NCBI GenBank assembly: GCA_016584305.1
Contig: JACEEZ010020543.1
Coordinates: 37,501-101,500, forward strand
DNA: 64,000 nt
Origin: Chionoecetes opilio
Taxonomy: Eukaryota > Arthropoda > Malacostraca > Decapoda > Majidae
Reading direction: 5' to 3'
Shown here: positions 43,913 through 54,510 of the stretch, in pieces
Numbering within the stretch: the stretch's first letter is position 1
Layout of the letters: every line of letters starts with the position of its first letter
Position numbers and translations under genes: made by a program
Notes under the pieces: generated by a model
The model's database searches: none
What the model saw: only the letters and a program-made list of their open reading frames with translations
Told to the model about the DNA's origin: nothing

Positions 43913-44543
43913 CATGTTTTTCAAGCTAAAATAAACTATAGCAAACACAACAAACACACAGCGTCTATATTACCCACACTGTACTACCTATTCTGTATAA
44001 AAAGCATTCTGAAAGAGAAAATAGCACACAAAATAACATAACTGCACATTAATTAAACATAAAACATGCATAACAAGCAAAAAAGACGCTGTAATGTAGG
44101 GGACGCCAAGTGATACAAGAGAGGGTAGTGTAGAGGTCCCAAGGTTGGGGCCGCACACCTGACTAATTACCCCTAAAGGTCAGGCCACGCCATATGCTTA
44201 ATTACCCTTCAGGTCACACCTTGCTAGGTGTGACCTGACTGCGGTCCCAAGGTTGGGGTCGCACACCTGCTAACTACCCCTAAATGTCAGGCTGCGCCAT
44301 ATGCTTAATTACCCTTCAGGTCAAGGCTTGCTAGGGGTGACCTCACTGGGGTCAACCAAATCCCCCTTTGTCCAGCCCAGGAGTGGTAGGGCTCGCATTT
44401 TGAACTTGATAATTTTACTCACCCCAGTTTGAATGTCGTATCATTGGAATTTCGATCTCGTATATTGAAAATAGACCCTAATTTACACATCTCGTATCAT
44501 CGGATTCTCGTATACCGAATGCTCGTATAACGGGACCTCCCTC
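43761..44543. mobile_element. Tigger/pogo-like MITE (family T, copy 2)
   Basis: It starts CAGGGATGTCCCGAAGATAC and ends CGGGACCTCCCTC (the expected CTG has become CTC), TA-flanked. It has the same internal duplication beginning GGTCCCAAGGTTGGGG as copy 1, and an expanded A-run at 43886-43911. Confidence 0.87.
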
Positions 44544-44810
44544 TATATTGCTAACATATATCCTAAAGGCAGTGTGAAGTGTGTTAATCCTAGTGTGCTA
44601 GTTTTGGTGGGGAGTTGGTTATTACTGAATCAACTCGTCACTTACTATGTTTTACTTCATACATTTTTGCATTTCACTTTATTCATACACTTACATCAAC
44701 AGCATGGGGCTTGAAATAGCTGCACCTTCAGAGCGTTTCTGGCAAAACCTCTCGTAAAGCACCTTATCCAGCAAGTCAACACTGTTATTTTAGGGATGAC
44801 AATTTTATGT

Positions 44811-46055
44811 TTTTTTTTTTTTTTTTTTTTTTTTAATATTTTTTTACATCACAAGGAACTGGCCAAGGGCACAACAAAAATGGTAACACAAAGCCCGCTT
44901 AGTTGCCAGTCCCTATAAAGAAGACAGTAAGAGAATAAAATAAAAACAGGGGTAGGCCAATTTAGTTCGGGAGGTGTCTTGTTACTCTTCTTTTGAAAAG
45001 ATTTAAGTCATAGGAAAGTGGAAAAATAGAAACAGGAAGAGAGTTCCAGAGTTTACCAGTGAAAGGGATGAAAGCGTAAAGATACTGATTAACTCTTGCA
45101 TTAGGAAGATGGACAGAATAGGGATGAGAATGAGTAGAAAGTCTTGTGCAGGAGTGGGGGAGGCATGCAGTTAGCAAGTTCAGAAGAGCAGTGCGCATGA
45201 AAATAACGGTAGAAGAGAGCAAGAGAAGCAACATTGCGGTGGTGATTTAAAGATTGAAGACAGTCAGTCAGAGGAGAGGAGTTGATGAGACGAAAAGCTT
45301 TTGACTCAACCCTGTTTAGGAGAGCTGTATGAGTGGATCCTCCCCAAACATGTGAGACATACTCCATACATGGGCGGATAAGGCCCCTGTAGAGAGCAAG
45401 CAATTGGGAGGGAGAAAAAAAAGGACGCAGACGCCACAGGACACCTAACTTCTTAGAAGCTGTTTTAGCAAGAGATGAGATGTGAGATTTCCAGTTCAGA
45501 TTTTTAGTAAAGGATAGTCCTAGAATGTTCATTGTAGAAGAAGGAGACAGTTGAGTGTCATTGAAGAAGAGGGGATAGTTATCTGGTAGGTTTTGTTGAG
45601 TAGATAGGTGAAGAAATTGGGTTTTTGAGGCATTGAACAAAACAAGGTTTGCTTTGCCCCAGTCAGAAATTATAGAAAGATCAGAAGTTAGGCGCTTGGT
45701 GGCATCTCTCCGTGAATCACTTAGTTCCTATTGAGTAAGAAGTCTAATAAACGACGTTGAAAAAAGCAGGGTAGAATCATCAGCGTAGGAGTGGATAGGG
45801 CCTTGAGTTAGATTAGAAGATCATTAATGAATAATAGAAAGAGAGTGGGTGATGGACAGAACCCTGGGGAACACCACACTTTGATAGATTTAGGAGAAGA
45901 ACAATGTCCGTCTACAGTAGCTGCAATAGAACGGTTTGAAAGGAAACTTAAAATGAAGGTACAGAGAGAAGGATAGAAACCGAATGAGGGTAGTTTGGAA
46001 ATTAAAGATTTGTGCCAGACTCTATCAAAAGCTTTTGATATGTCAATGTAGCCTT
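44811..46055 (-). pseudogene. Jockey-like LINE (family J, copy 2), RT to 3' end
   Basis: On the minus strand: DISKAFDRVWHKS-type start (46050), CGVPQGSVHHPLSFYYS-like motif, HSYADDSTLL catalytic box (about 45790), then an open 179-codon frame (45101-45640) with MFNASKTQFLHLSTQQNLPD, LGLSFTKNLNWKSHISSLAK and IRPCMEYVSHVWGGSTHTAL. It continues to LWNSLPVSIFPLSYDLNLFK. The poly(A) tail is the T-run at 44811-44835. Breaks near 45650 and 45090. It is 5'-truncated inside the RT. Confidence 0.86.
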
Positions 46056-47217
46056 AGGAGTGTCAGTCACCTTCATAAACTCACCTTAGTCAAGTAGTGG
46101 CGGGCTGACTAGGTCTGCGCTCTGGCAGACATGGGAGCAAATACAACCATGAATGGTAATTTTGAATTTTACATTTATAATTTGCTTATATTTTTTTCAC
46201 TATTTGATTATCAATTGTATCTCTTTTTAAATATGCTGGATATGGGGAGGTGCCGGAAGCCAGAATACTGGATAAAGGGAGTTCTACTGTATAGATCATA
46301 CATATCTGTGTTGATAGAAAATTATGAGATCTCCATCTCCACTGCTTCAGGAAGAGGCACACCAACTGGGGAAGCAGTGGAGATATGAGTACACTGCATC
46401 CTCATACAACACGGTTCTATGGGCGACACAGCACGCCGTGCTGTACGAAATTGTGTTGTACGAATCATAGAAACCCATGTTATAATGTACTTATGGTGGA
46501 CACCTCCGAAATGTTGTACTTTTTCCCCATATTAACACATTGAAATACATACATTGCCTTTACAATAATCAATATATAGTAAACATGCACTCATCTTGGT
46601 CCCTTACCTTAATTCTAATGGTGGGAGAAAGTTTGGAAAGAAATTTCTAATAAAAAAATATAAGAATAAACAGATTCTCTACCGGTAGTAAAATCGTTAG
46701 TAAAATCTACCAATTTTCTCGGTAGGCGGTTTCTTTCTCCTGCTCTGTTCCCATGTTCATTGGCGTATCGTACAACTTTTAGCTTGTATGCAATAGTACG
46801 TATTAGTAAATATTTTTGATGAATTTGCCATGGGTGATAATTTCCAGGACTGAAAAGAGCTTGTGATATACTAGGGTCCCACATAGAAAGATAAATTGGT
46901 CAATAAACGAGGTCGTTCTATGTGAATTCGATCCATGTGAAACACATAACCTATGGGAAAAATTTATATTGGTCGATCAGTCCTCCCGTCCATACCCATA
47001 CATTTATACTCATTCACACCCATGCATACCAAAACATATATAAATGATAAGTTATGCATAGAAATGATGAAATAGGCATATTGTTGCTTACCTTAAATCT
47101 GATAAGGATTATGTACAGGGGGCGAGGGGTTCCGGGCCATTAGCCTGGCTTGACTCTTGCTTGCGTGCCTCGCCAGAACGCGCTGGCTGGTCGGGGCTCG
47201 CTCGCTCACAGCTGATA

Positions 47218-47895
47218 ACTTGTAAACAAAACCACAACAACGAAAGTGTACTGTCGAATGAAAGCCATCAATAAATTATGATAACTGACGATATTGTGAA
47301 TAGATCACAACATATATCCTTCACATCGAGGCCGAGGTTACCAACACTCTAGCAGAGAAGAGAAAGAGGAGACTTAATAACAAATTTTAAGCTGATAACA
47401 AAGATGGAAGAAACAGACAATGAGAGACTACTGACTCGGAACCAAAGAGAAGTTCGATACACAAGAGGACATACAAAACAACTAGGAAAAGGGAGATGCC
47501 AGAACAACATAAAGAAGTACAGCTTCCCTCATAGAAATATAGAAGTTTGGAATGGACTAAATGAGGAGGTGATATTGGCACATAATGTGCACCAATTGAA
47601 AGAAAGACTGGATAAATGTAGATACAGAGACGGAACCACACAAGTGTAGCTCAGGTCCTGTAAAACGCAACTAGGTAAACTAAGTAAATACATGAATGGT
47701 TTTTTTTTGTAATAATGGACGAGAACTGCGCAGTCGCTACTGCCGTTACATCGGTCGGGGCTCGCCTGCTCACAACTGATAACTTGTAAACAAAACCACA
47801 ACGACAAAAGTGTACCGTCGAATGAAAGCCATCAATAAATTACGATAACTGACGATATTGTGAATGGATCAGAACATATATCCTTCACATTAATG
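47218..47895 (+). repeat. Direct repeat of about 120 bp flanking a LINE fragment
   Basis: AACTTGTAAACAAAACCACA to ACATATATCCTTCACAT occurs at 47217-47330 and again at 47780-47895 with about five substitutions. The intervening bases include the LINE fragment at 47345-47695. The duplication is far longer than a LINE TSD, so it may be a tandem duplication later interrupted, or part of the host element. Confidence 0.7.
47345..47695 (+). pseudogene. L2/CR1-type LINE 3' end, related subfamily
   Basis: An open frame 47404-47649 encodes RQREVRYTRGHTKQLGKGRC and KKYSFPHRNIEVWNGLNEEV, paralogous to the C-terminus of the ACTAGGTAAATAC-tailed LINEs but clearly diverged. The tail CAACTAGGTAAACTAAGTAA (47670-47692) is a variant of the same tail unit. 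Confidence 0.8.
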
Positions 47896-48283
47896 TTTTT
47901 TTTTGGTAATAATGGATGAGAACTGCGCGGTCGCTACCGCCATTCCCCACCTCATGCCACCCTCACCCCAACTCCGTGGCGACACGCCGCCGCCGTGCCC
48001 AACTCACCCCATGCCAGGGACACACAACCTTCGTTCTGTATGATATTTCAGCGCTCTATATGAGAACTCCTCAGATTTGCCCTACTTTGATGGGGGAATC
48101 ATTCTATATGATGACATTCGTTACTAACGAAAATTTTGGAATAATATTTTAGGTCGTTCGTTCTATAAGGGAAACGTTCTATGCAAACATGTTCTATGCG
48201 GGACCCTAGTGTACGTGTGTGACAGCCTGGTAGTAGATGATACATCAACACTACAGTAGCAGACGATAGATTTTGGACGATTT

Positions 48284-48625
48284 TGGGGAGGCGGTAGCGG
48301 AGTGGTTAGTGTCTCCGACTGGCGTTCTCGGTGACCCGAGTTCGATCCCCGAAGAAACCCAAAACCTTTCTGCACCGTCGAGTGGCCTAAGAACACCCAC
48401 ATGCCCTGCCCATCAACTCTACCTTCGATTGCGAGTGCATCGGAGGACACAGGGGGGCGGCATGAGCCTCTAATCAGAGGCGTCACTATAAGAATCCTGC
48501 CTGCGCCACCACGGGCGAGGACCAACCATCAGAGCCCACAAGTGAACCTCCAGAGCCTACAATCCAAGCCCTGGGTCACCACTGCCTACAGGCGCTATAG
48601 GCACACAATGTTAAAAAAAAAAATT
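48284..48625 (+). repeat. tRNA-derived SINE with complete head (copy S5)
   Basis: The head reads GGAGGCGGTAGCGGAGTGGT (A box TAGCGGAGTGG) and, about 35 bp on, GGTGACCCGAGTTCGATCCC (B box). It is followed by the family body TGCACCGTCGAGTGGCCTAA to CTACAGGCGCTATAGGCACA and an A-rich tail. This is the best copy for defining the family. The B box matches the pol III consensus except for the usual G/A change. Confidence 0.88.
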
Positions 48626-48965
48626 AAAAATATAAAAAGATGGCGCTGTTGGCGGCAGCCTCAGAGGCTGAACGTAAACAACAGAGCGTGAGGACAGATT
48701 GGTTGATTTGAATGTCTTATGGTATATGAATGACTTGTAACAGGTAAGTACTGAGGTCCTGACTACTGAGGAAGTACTCAAGTTGTGTGTTGTGCAGCGC
48801 AGCACCGTGCAGTGCGGGTAAGGGCGGAATTGCCTTGCTTTCGGATTGCCAGATTGTGCTTTATGTATACAAATAGTGTTGTGCGGATGAAGTAGGCTGC
48901 TCAGACCCCCACCGTGTTGTACGAGGATCGTGTTGTATGAACCCGTGTCGTACGAGGATGCAGTG

Positions 48966-49282
48966 TACAAGAGAAACAACATCCCATGAATTAGTAATGG
49001 CCAAGATTGTTCTTTATATGAATGTTGTTGAACTATTACAATAGCTTACTAACTTTATCTTTCAAAGATAGAGCAATATAGTTCAAAATACAGCAAATAT
49101 ACAAGTGGAAAGATTTCCCTGTGGAGTGTGCAGTATTGGAGTAGGAGTGAACTCTATTCCTTGCAAGGTTGCAGAAAAGGATGTGATGTAGGTGATGATG
49201 GAGAGTCTAATAGTTGTATTTACCTAGTTACACTCAAACCTCGGCTATCGCGCTTTACGGCTATCACGCATACCTAAATGTA
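48966..49282. other. Unassigned sequence
   Basis: No gene or repeat boundary recognised except a single LINE-tail-like GTTGTATTTACCTAGTTAC (49214-49232) and a pogo-like phrase, CTCGGCTATCGCGCTTTACG (49242). Confidence 0.4.
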
Positions 49283-50480
49283 CACTACCTTCCCGAGTTT
49301 CGCGCTTGCTTTCTTCCGGAGGCATAACGCGAAACTCGCGGATGGCGAAACTCGGGTATTAGAAACACTGTAAAAATGCTTATTTAGTCCAGTTTTTTTT
49401 TTTTTTTTTTTTTTTTTTTTGTTGTGTGTGTGTGTGTGTGTGTGTGTGCCTACAACGCCGTTAGGCAGTGACCTCCAGGGGTGGGATGGTAGGCCCTGGA
49501 GGTTAACTTGAGGGTTGTGTACCTACCGTATTTTACAGCTTATAAGACTCACTTTTTCCCCCAAAAAATATCCTGAAAATGCCCCAAGCCCCTGTCCACC
49601 CAGCAGTAAATGGGTACTAGGTGTTAGCCTAGGGTTTGTGACCCGCCTCCCGGGTGGTGGCTTCGGCCAACACTACGTAGAGAAGAGGAGGGAGGAGAGG
49701 AGCTTGAGATTGAGCTTGAGTTGGGAGTCACCCAGCGGATGCTGTTTTGGTCTGAGTGAGTGAGCTTGACACATATCTTGTCAGCTGATGGTTGTGTGAC
49801 AGTGTTATATGGCAATAACACTGTCACAATGCCTTCCTCTCTTCTCTCCTGTCTCCTCCAGTACCTCCAGAAACCACAGTACTACACACGTCATGGTTAA
49901 TCACTTATAAAGGAGTATTTTGTGGTAAATAGTAAGGTAAGGTGCTACTTATTTCGAGGTGTTACCTATCTTATGCGACACCGGCTGCTCCTGTAGAGAA
50001 AAACACAAACAAATGGAAAAAAACAAAGCAAAACTACAAGCTATACTAAGCCTATTATAATACTATACTAAGCAGGAAGGAAGGAAGACGTGTCCCGTAC
50101 GTCTCTTATGGGAGGCGGTAGCAGAGTGGTTAGCGTCAAGATATATGTCAAGCTTGAGCACGAGCTTGACAGACGACCTACAAAGGGATACTAAGCAGAA
50201 AGGTTCACAAGAAGAAGAAGAAGTCTCAGAGTGGCGTTCCCGGTGATCCGAGTTCGATCCTTGATGAGGGCTGTAAAATCCACTTAAAATCTTTCTCTGC
50301 ACTGTTGAGTAGCCTAAGAACACCCACACGCTGCCCATTAACTCTACCTTCGATTGCGAGTGCATCGGAGGACACAGGGGGCAGCATGAGCCTCTAATCA
50401 CAGGCGTCACTATAGAAATTCTGTCTGCGCCACCACGGGCGCCAAAAGGGCCAACCATCACAGCCCTCAAGGAGGAAAAG
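49283..50480. mobile_element. Composite repeat: GAGTTTCGCG arm, SINE tail, foldback arm and SINE (inverted relative to 62289-63554)
   Basis: The order is: reverse right arm (49283-49392), T-run, GT array and SINE tail (minus, 49440-49512), TACCGTATTTTACAGCTTAT unit (49520-49750), foldback arm (49790-49980), then SINE S6 (50105-50478). The same blocks occur in exactly reversed order and orientation at 62289-63554. The far arm of the GAGTTTCGCG element is absent on the right. Confidence 0.75.
50105..50478 (+). repeat. tRNA-derived SINE with an 86-bp insert in its tRNA head (copy S6)
   Basis: GGAGGCGGTAGCAGAGTGGT (A box) is separated from TTCCCGGTGATCCGAGTTCG (B box) by an extra 86 bp (50138-50223) containing TCAAGCTTGAGCACGAGCTT and AAGAAGAAG. 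Copy S7 has the identical insert at the same site. Part of the insert resembles the foldback element (CACAAGAAGAAG, 30480). The extended A-B distance should weaken pol III transcription. Confidence 0.82.
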
Positions 50481-50867
50481 GTGAGGAGGAAGAAACACAC
50501 ACAGAGATGTGATGGTGTGTGTTGAAGGAGTGAGGTAGGAAGGGAAAGAATAATTGATTTGTTGGGTTTATTATAGTAACGAAAAAGATACTGACATATA
50601 CTGTATAATAATGAACACTTCAAAGTTGATTGCCTTACATTCAGGCTGGCACAGAACACACAGATATATCTTGTAAGTTTAGAACACCGTGTAGTGATGC
50701 AGAACACAGCCATCGCCGTGACGCGCTGGGTCACACACGCATCACGAGGCTCGCCACGCAAACACAGTAAAGAATATAAACACAACTTTGGAAACTTTAA
50801 ACAATATTGTCCTGTATTAGTAATGACGCGAGGCTCCCTCTTCACTGCCATGCACTTGCATTCCGTC

Positions 50868-50900
50868 TAATTTTTTTTTTTTTTTTTTTTTTTTTTTATT

Positions 50901-50946
<46 letters not shown>
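50868..50946 (-). repeat. Poly(T) tract (poly(A) on minus strand), about 79 bp
   Basis: An almost pure T run, with one ATTTA interruption, directly borders the CCDC25-like sequence on its minus-strand 3' side. The simplest reading is the poly(A) tail of a retrocopy. Confidence 0.7.
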
Positions 50947-50948
<2 letters not shown>

Positions 50949-52130
50949 CACTTAGCGGTGTAAATCGGCAGAGGTTAGAATTGCTCACCCTCACAGCGCG
51001 GCGTCGTGGGCCCTGGATTTTCACTCCTTTCTCTTCTGTTTGGAGGAGCCCTTGGTGCGGGGGACCCTTGGGCCCTTTCTTGCCCTTGCCGCCCTTGTTG
51101 TCCTGAGGCACGGCCGCTGCTTCTGCTGCTCAGGAAAACAGCAGTTCTTGAGCTCACCCAGGGCGTAAGCCACGTCGTCGGGAGCCCCCGTGACGGTTGC
51201 CGCGGCCCTCGGCCTCACCCTTGCGTGGGGGGCTGCACGCGCACGTCAAAGCGTCGCTCCACCGTGGCGCGGCAACCCTGCAGCACGTTCTTTTCTCTGC
51301 ACTCACTGGGAAAGCCGGCGTGTTGTCTCCTTCTCCGGCAGGGTTGTCTCCTTCTCCTGCTCCTTTTCATCAGCATCTTTTCCTTTTCATCAACCAGACT
51401 CTTCGTCTGAGCTCTCTTCCTCGCGACGCTCCCGTCGCCTGCGTCGCGGCTTGCCAGCGGTGCAGGGGGGCGGGACGCTGCTGCACCTCGATGCCCCACG
51501 CGGGGTCAAAGTGACTCCTCTGGGCAGCGGCCTCCTCCTGCTGCTCCTGTTTTCTGCTTTCTTTTCTTCAACTTAGCCTCGGTTCTTTTGCCGCTGCCTC
51601 TCGTTGGCCCGCTGCTGCTTCTCCCGCCCCCGACTTGCGTGAGGAGGACCTTGCTCTTGGTGTTGTTGAGGGGGGGTCCATGACCCTGTCATCCGCCGGG
51701 GAGACTAGGATCTTGCGCACCTCCTTGTCGCAGACGAAGCCCACTCGCCGGCTTTCATGTGGCGGGTCTGCTCAGGTTGATTCCCAGCGTGTACACAACC
51801 ACCACGTTCCAGCCTGTTGCCCTAGGCACTGTTGGCCTTGCACAGCTGTGCCGCGTCGTTCAGAAGGAAACGCGGGGCACGTCGCGCAGGGCCTGGCCGG
51901 GCTCCAGCTGGAGGTACACGTGGGCCGGGGCAAGTCGTCCACATGGAAGAAACACGAGGCGGTCCGTGGCTTGCGCCAGGAGGTGGTCATTCTCATGCTT
52001 GTCGGACCCCATGAGGAGGGTGGGGGCGGGTCCACGACGTCGCTGCGGAAGGTGACCCACAGCCCCGCGTGGCCGCAGCAGCAGCTCGGGCACGGCAGAG
52101 GCAGCGTCCTTTTTGGGACTCTGTTTTGGG
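50947..52130 (-). pseudogene. CCDC25: CCDC25-like (NFACT-R/DUF814 domain) processed pseudogene
   Basis: The minus strand reads, in shifting frames: LWVTFRSDVVDPPPTLLMG and SDKHEN (52100-51980), FHVDDL (51950), AHVYLQLEPGQALRDVP (51920-51880), AAQLCKANSA, then a stop where the family has Gln, GNR (51850-51815), VVVVYTLGINL (51805) and VGFVCDKEVRKILVS (51745-51705). These are the ordered signature blocks of CCDC25, a DNA-binding coiled-coil protein. A Lys/Arg/Glu-rich C-terminal stretch follows (51690-51550), then unrelated basic sequence. At least four frameshifts and one nonsense change are seen, with no intron across the domain and a poly(A)-like tract at the 3' side. Indel-type assembly errors in a live gene are the main alternative. 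Confidence 0.7.
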
Positions 52131-53127
52131 CCTTGCCTCGGGTTCTTGAGAGGCGGTGCAGGCTTGGAAGACTTTCTGAAGACGATCCTCAGAGTCGGAA
52201 TCGTCGGCATCAGGAACCTTCAGTGATGAGTCTTCCGGAAAACCTGCTCTGCCAAAAAACAGGTTCCTGCACAGTCTGCTCCTCCTCCTTCACCTCCTTC
52301 ATTTCCCTGCTCTCCTCACACACCTTACCCACACCCATCTCCGTCTCCGTCTCCTCCACAACCTTCTCCGTCTCAACCGTCTTCGGGTGCATCCAATACT
52401 TCTGTGTGCTCCTCCACCTGCTCTTCCTTGCTCCACCTGCTCCTCCTGCTTTTCCTGCTCCTCCTCGACACATTCTTCTTCCCTTTTCTTCACCTGCTCT
52501 TCCGGTGCTTGGTCCAGCGGGGGCAGACTGTGGTCAGGCCCCGGGGACTCTTCCACAACAGAGTCCTCGATCGCAGGCTCCGCAGGCGCCCGCTGGAGGA
52601 GTGAACATGCGCGCTTCTTCCTTTTGAACATCCTGAGGAAGGCTGCGCACGAAGGCACAGCAGCCCGCCTTTGTTGCCCTCCGGGGGGGTCTTGGTGGCG
52701 CTGGGTCCTGGCATGGGCTGGTGGGGGGAGAAGGTCTTGAGATTCATTGTTATACTCTTCTGCTCCATCCACCCTGAGTTTGATATACAGATGAAGGTTG
52801 CACGCCAAAACAGGGAGGGTTTGGCATTTTTAAGGATGTCTTAAAAAAACACGTGATTGAACAAAGCCTAATAAGGGTAGCAGGGACAGGAAAGAGGTAG
52901 GAGTTAGCAGCAGCTTGGGAGTTATGAAGAATAGAACTTTGTAAGTTCCATCTTCATAACTCCAAAGCTGCTGCTAACTCCTACCTCTTCCTTTTCCCTT
53001 TTTTCCCGCACCACCCCATCACCACCACCACCACCTTTTTTTTCTTTTTTTTCTTCTCTGTCCTCCTCCTAACTCCTACCTCTTCTGTTTCCCGCACTTT
53101 CTTCACTACATCACCACCCACCAGTTA
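52131..53127 (-). other. Acidic, Glu/Val-rich open stretches upstream of the CCDC25-like copy
   Basis: Minus-strand frames 52299-52808 (EESPGPDHSLPPLDQAPEEQ, EEECVEEEQEKQEEQVEQGR) and 52210-52473 (VETEKVVEETETEMGVGK) have biased but protein-like composition, and would join in a single chain if one or two bases were shifted. No domain is recognised. They may belong to the same transcript as the CCDC25-like copy or to a low-complexity repeat. A hairpin of about 40 bp per arm (AGGAGTTAGCAGCAGCTT, 52896-52987) is also present. Confidence 0.4.
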
Positions 53128-54112
53128 CCACCACCACCTTCTTCTTCTGCTCCTGCTGTCCTTCTGCTTTCTCGTCCTTCTCCTGCTCCTTCTCCTCCTT
53201 CTCCTGCTCGTCCTTCTACTGCTCCTGCCCCGTCCTTTGCTGCTCGGTCCTTCTCCTGCTCGTCCTGCTCCTGCTCTGTCCGGCTCCCGCTCGTCCTTCT
53301 CCTGCTCGTCCTTCTTCTGCTCCTGCTCGTCCCTTCTCCGGGTCGTCCTTCTCCTGCTCGTCCTTCTCCTGCTCGTCCTGCTCCTGCTCGTCCTTCTCCT
53401 GCTCGTCCTTCTCCTGCTCCTCCTTCTCCTGCTCCTCCTTCTCTGCTCCTCCTCTTTCCCGCTCCTCCTTCTCCTGCTCTCCTTCTCCCGCTCCTCCTCC
53501 TGCTCATCCTTCTCCTGCTCATCCCTTTTCCTGCTCGTCCTTCTCCTGCTCCTCCTTCTCCTGTTCCTCCTTTTCCTGCTCCTCCCTTCTCCTGCTCCTC
53601 CTTCTCCCGTTCCTCCTTCTCCTGTCCTCCTTCTTTCCCGCTCCTCCTTTTTCCTGCTCCTCCTTCTCCTGCTCCTCCTGTCCTTCTCCTGTCCTCCTTC
53701 TCCTGCTCCTGCTCCTTTCTCCTCCCTGCTCCTTCTTCTCCTTCTCCTGCTCGTCCTTCTCCTCCTTCTCCTGCTCGTCCTTCTCCTCCTCCTTCTCCTG
53801 CTCCTCCTTCTCCTGTTCCTCCTTCTTCTGCTCCTCCTGCTCCTCCTTTTCCTGCTCCGCCTCCTACCTCCTGCTCCCCTTTCTCCAGCTCCTCCTCCTC
53901 CTCCTGCTCGTCCTTTCCTGCTCCACCTTCTCCTGCTCCTCCTACTCCTGCTCCTCCTTTTCCTCCTCCTCCTCCTCCCCCTCCTCCTCCTCCCCTTCCC
54001 CCTCCTCTCCTCCTTTTCCTCCTCCCCCTGCTCGTCCTTCTCCTTATCCTGCTCCTCCTACTCCTGCTCCTTTTTCTCCAGCTCCTCCTTCTGCTCCTCC
54101 TGCTCCTGTGAT
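53128..54112 (+). repeat. Polypyrimidine minisatellite (CTCCTTCTCCTG-type), about 985 bp
   Basis: Irregular 12-15 bp units such as CTCCTTCTCCTGCTCGTCC are repeated with almost all pyrimidines on the plus strand and purines on the minus strand. Such mirror-rich tracts can form triplex (H-) DNA. The long frames over it (minus 350 codons of GEGGAGE, plus 318 codons of LLLL) are composition artefacts. Confidence 0.93.
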
Positions 54113-54114
54113 CT

Positions 54115-54215
54115 GATTGCAAACTTTTATCTAAAATATCCAAATTTGCTGATGACACCCAAATTAGGGCGGTTTAAAGCATATATAGATTGATAGATAG
54201 ATAGATAGATATTTT
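54115..54215 (+). pseudogene. Tiny LINE RT remnant and (GATA)n
   Basis: The plus strand reads LSKISKFADDTQIRAV (54128-54176), which carries the catalytic FADD box of a CR1-type RT. A TAGA/GATA run (54189-54212) follows; such short tandems are typical 3' neighbours of CR1-like ends. Confidence 0.55.
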
Positions 54216-54339
54216 GACCACACCATTCTATACTAGGATAAAACGAAACAATTGGGAATATATGGTCCAACAAACACATAACCTTGAAAATTAAAACTGA
54301 TACTACATATCTTCAAAAACATTTGCAACAAACAAACCT

Positions 54340-54402
54340 CCCATTTTTCCCGGGACTAATAGGGGGGAGCACTGGTCGGGAACCGCAAAAAGTGGGAATC
54401 GC

Positions 54403-54439
<37 letters not shown>

Positions 54440-54510
54440 GACGTTTATCCTACTCTAGTATTTACTGTCCGGCAACCGACAATATCAACTACCCCGCCGC
54501 GGACTTTTAC
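54340..54510. repeat. Unclassified dispersed repeat (copy 2) with inserted A-run
   Basis: It matches bases 1-160 of the window. AATAGGGGGGAGCACTGGTC and ATATCAACTACCCCGCCGCG flank a 32-bp A-run (54405-54436). Confidence 0.6.

Larger units (their letters stand above)
43626..46289. mobile_element. TA-target TIR element (pogo-like), 2.66 kb, with two nested insertions
   Basis: The left end CAGTGGTACTCTTTTTATTC and the right end GGATAAAGGGAGTTCTACTG (complement CAGTAGAACTCCCTTTATCC) are inverted and TA-flanked. Subterminal GGATACGGG/ATACTGGATAA phrases are Tigger-like. It contains family-T MITE copy 2 (43761-44543) and Jockey-like LINE copy J2 (44811-46055). No transposase of its own is recognisable. 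Confidence 0.72.
46869..48211. mobile_element. Nested TIR element with CACTAGGGTCCC ends, 1.34 kb
   Basis: TACTAGGGTCCCACATAGAA (left) is the inverse of TTCTATGCGGGACCCTAGTG (right). TA lies at 46867-46868 and 48212-48213. Subterminal GTTCTATG/CATAGAAC phrases repeat. It contains a LINE 3' end (47345-47695) and a direct repeat of about 120 bp. Confidence 0.75.
46392..48965. mobile_element. TA-target TIR element with ACACGG phrases, 2.57 kb
   Basis: The left end CACTGCATCCTCATACAACA and the right end (complement CACTGCATCCTCGTACGACA) are inverted and TA-flanked. Subterminal repeats GTTGTACGA / TCGTACAAC extend inward. Inside are another TIR element (46869-48211) and SINE S5 (48284-48625). Confidence 0.75.

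Noticed and set aside
48284..48360. Functional tRNA gene
   Set aside because: It is followed directly by the repeated SINE body present at seven other sites, so it is a SINE head.
51635..52627. 330-codon plus-strand open frame
   Set aside because: It is antisense to the CCDC25-like blocks, and its translation has no recognisable domain; GC-rich DNA favours such frames.
53106..54158. 350-codon minus-strand and 318-codon plus-strand open frames
   Set aside because: They are translations of the polypyrimidine minisatellite; composition is only Gly/Glu/Ala/Arg or Leu/Ser.
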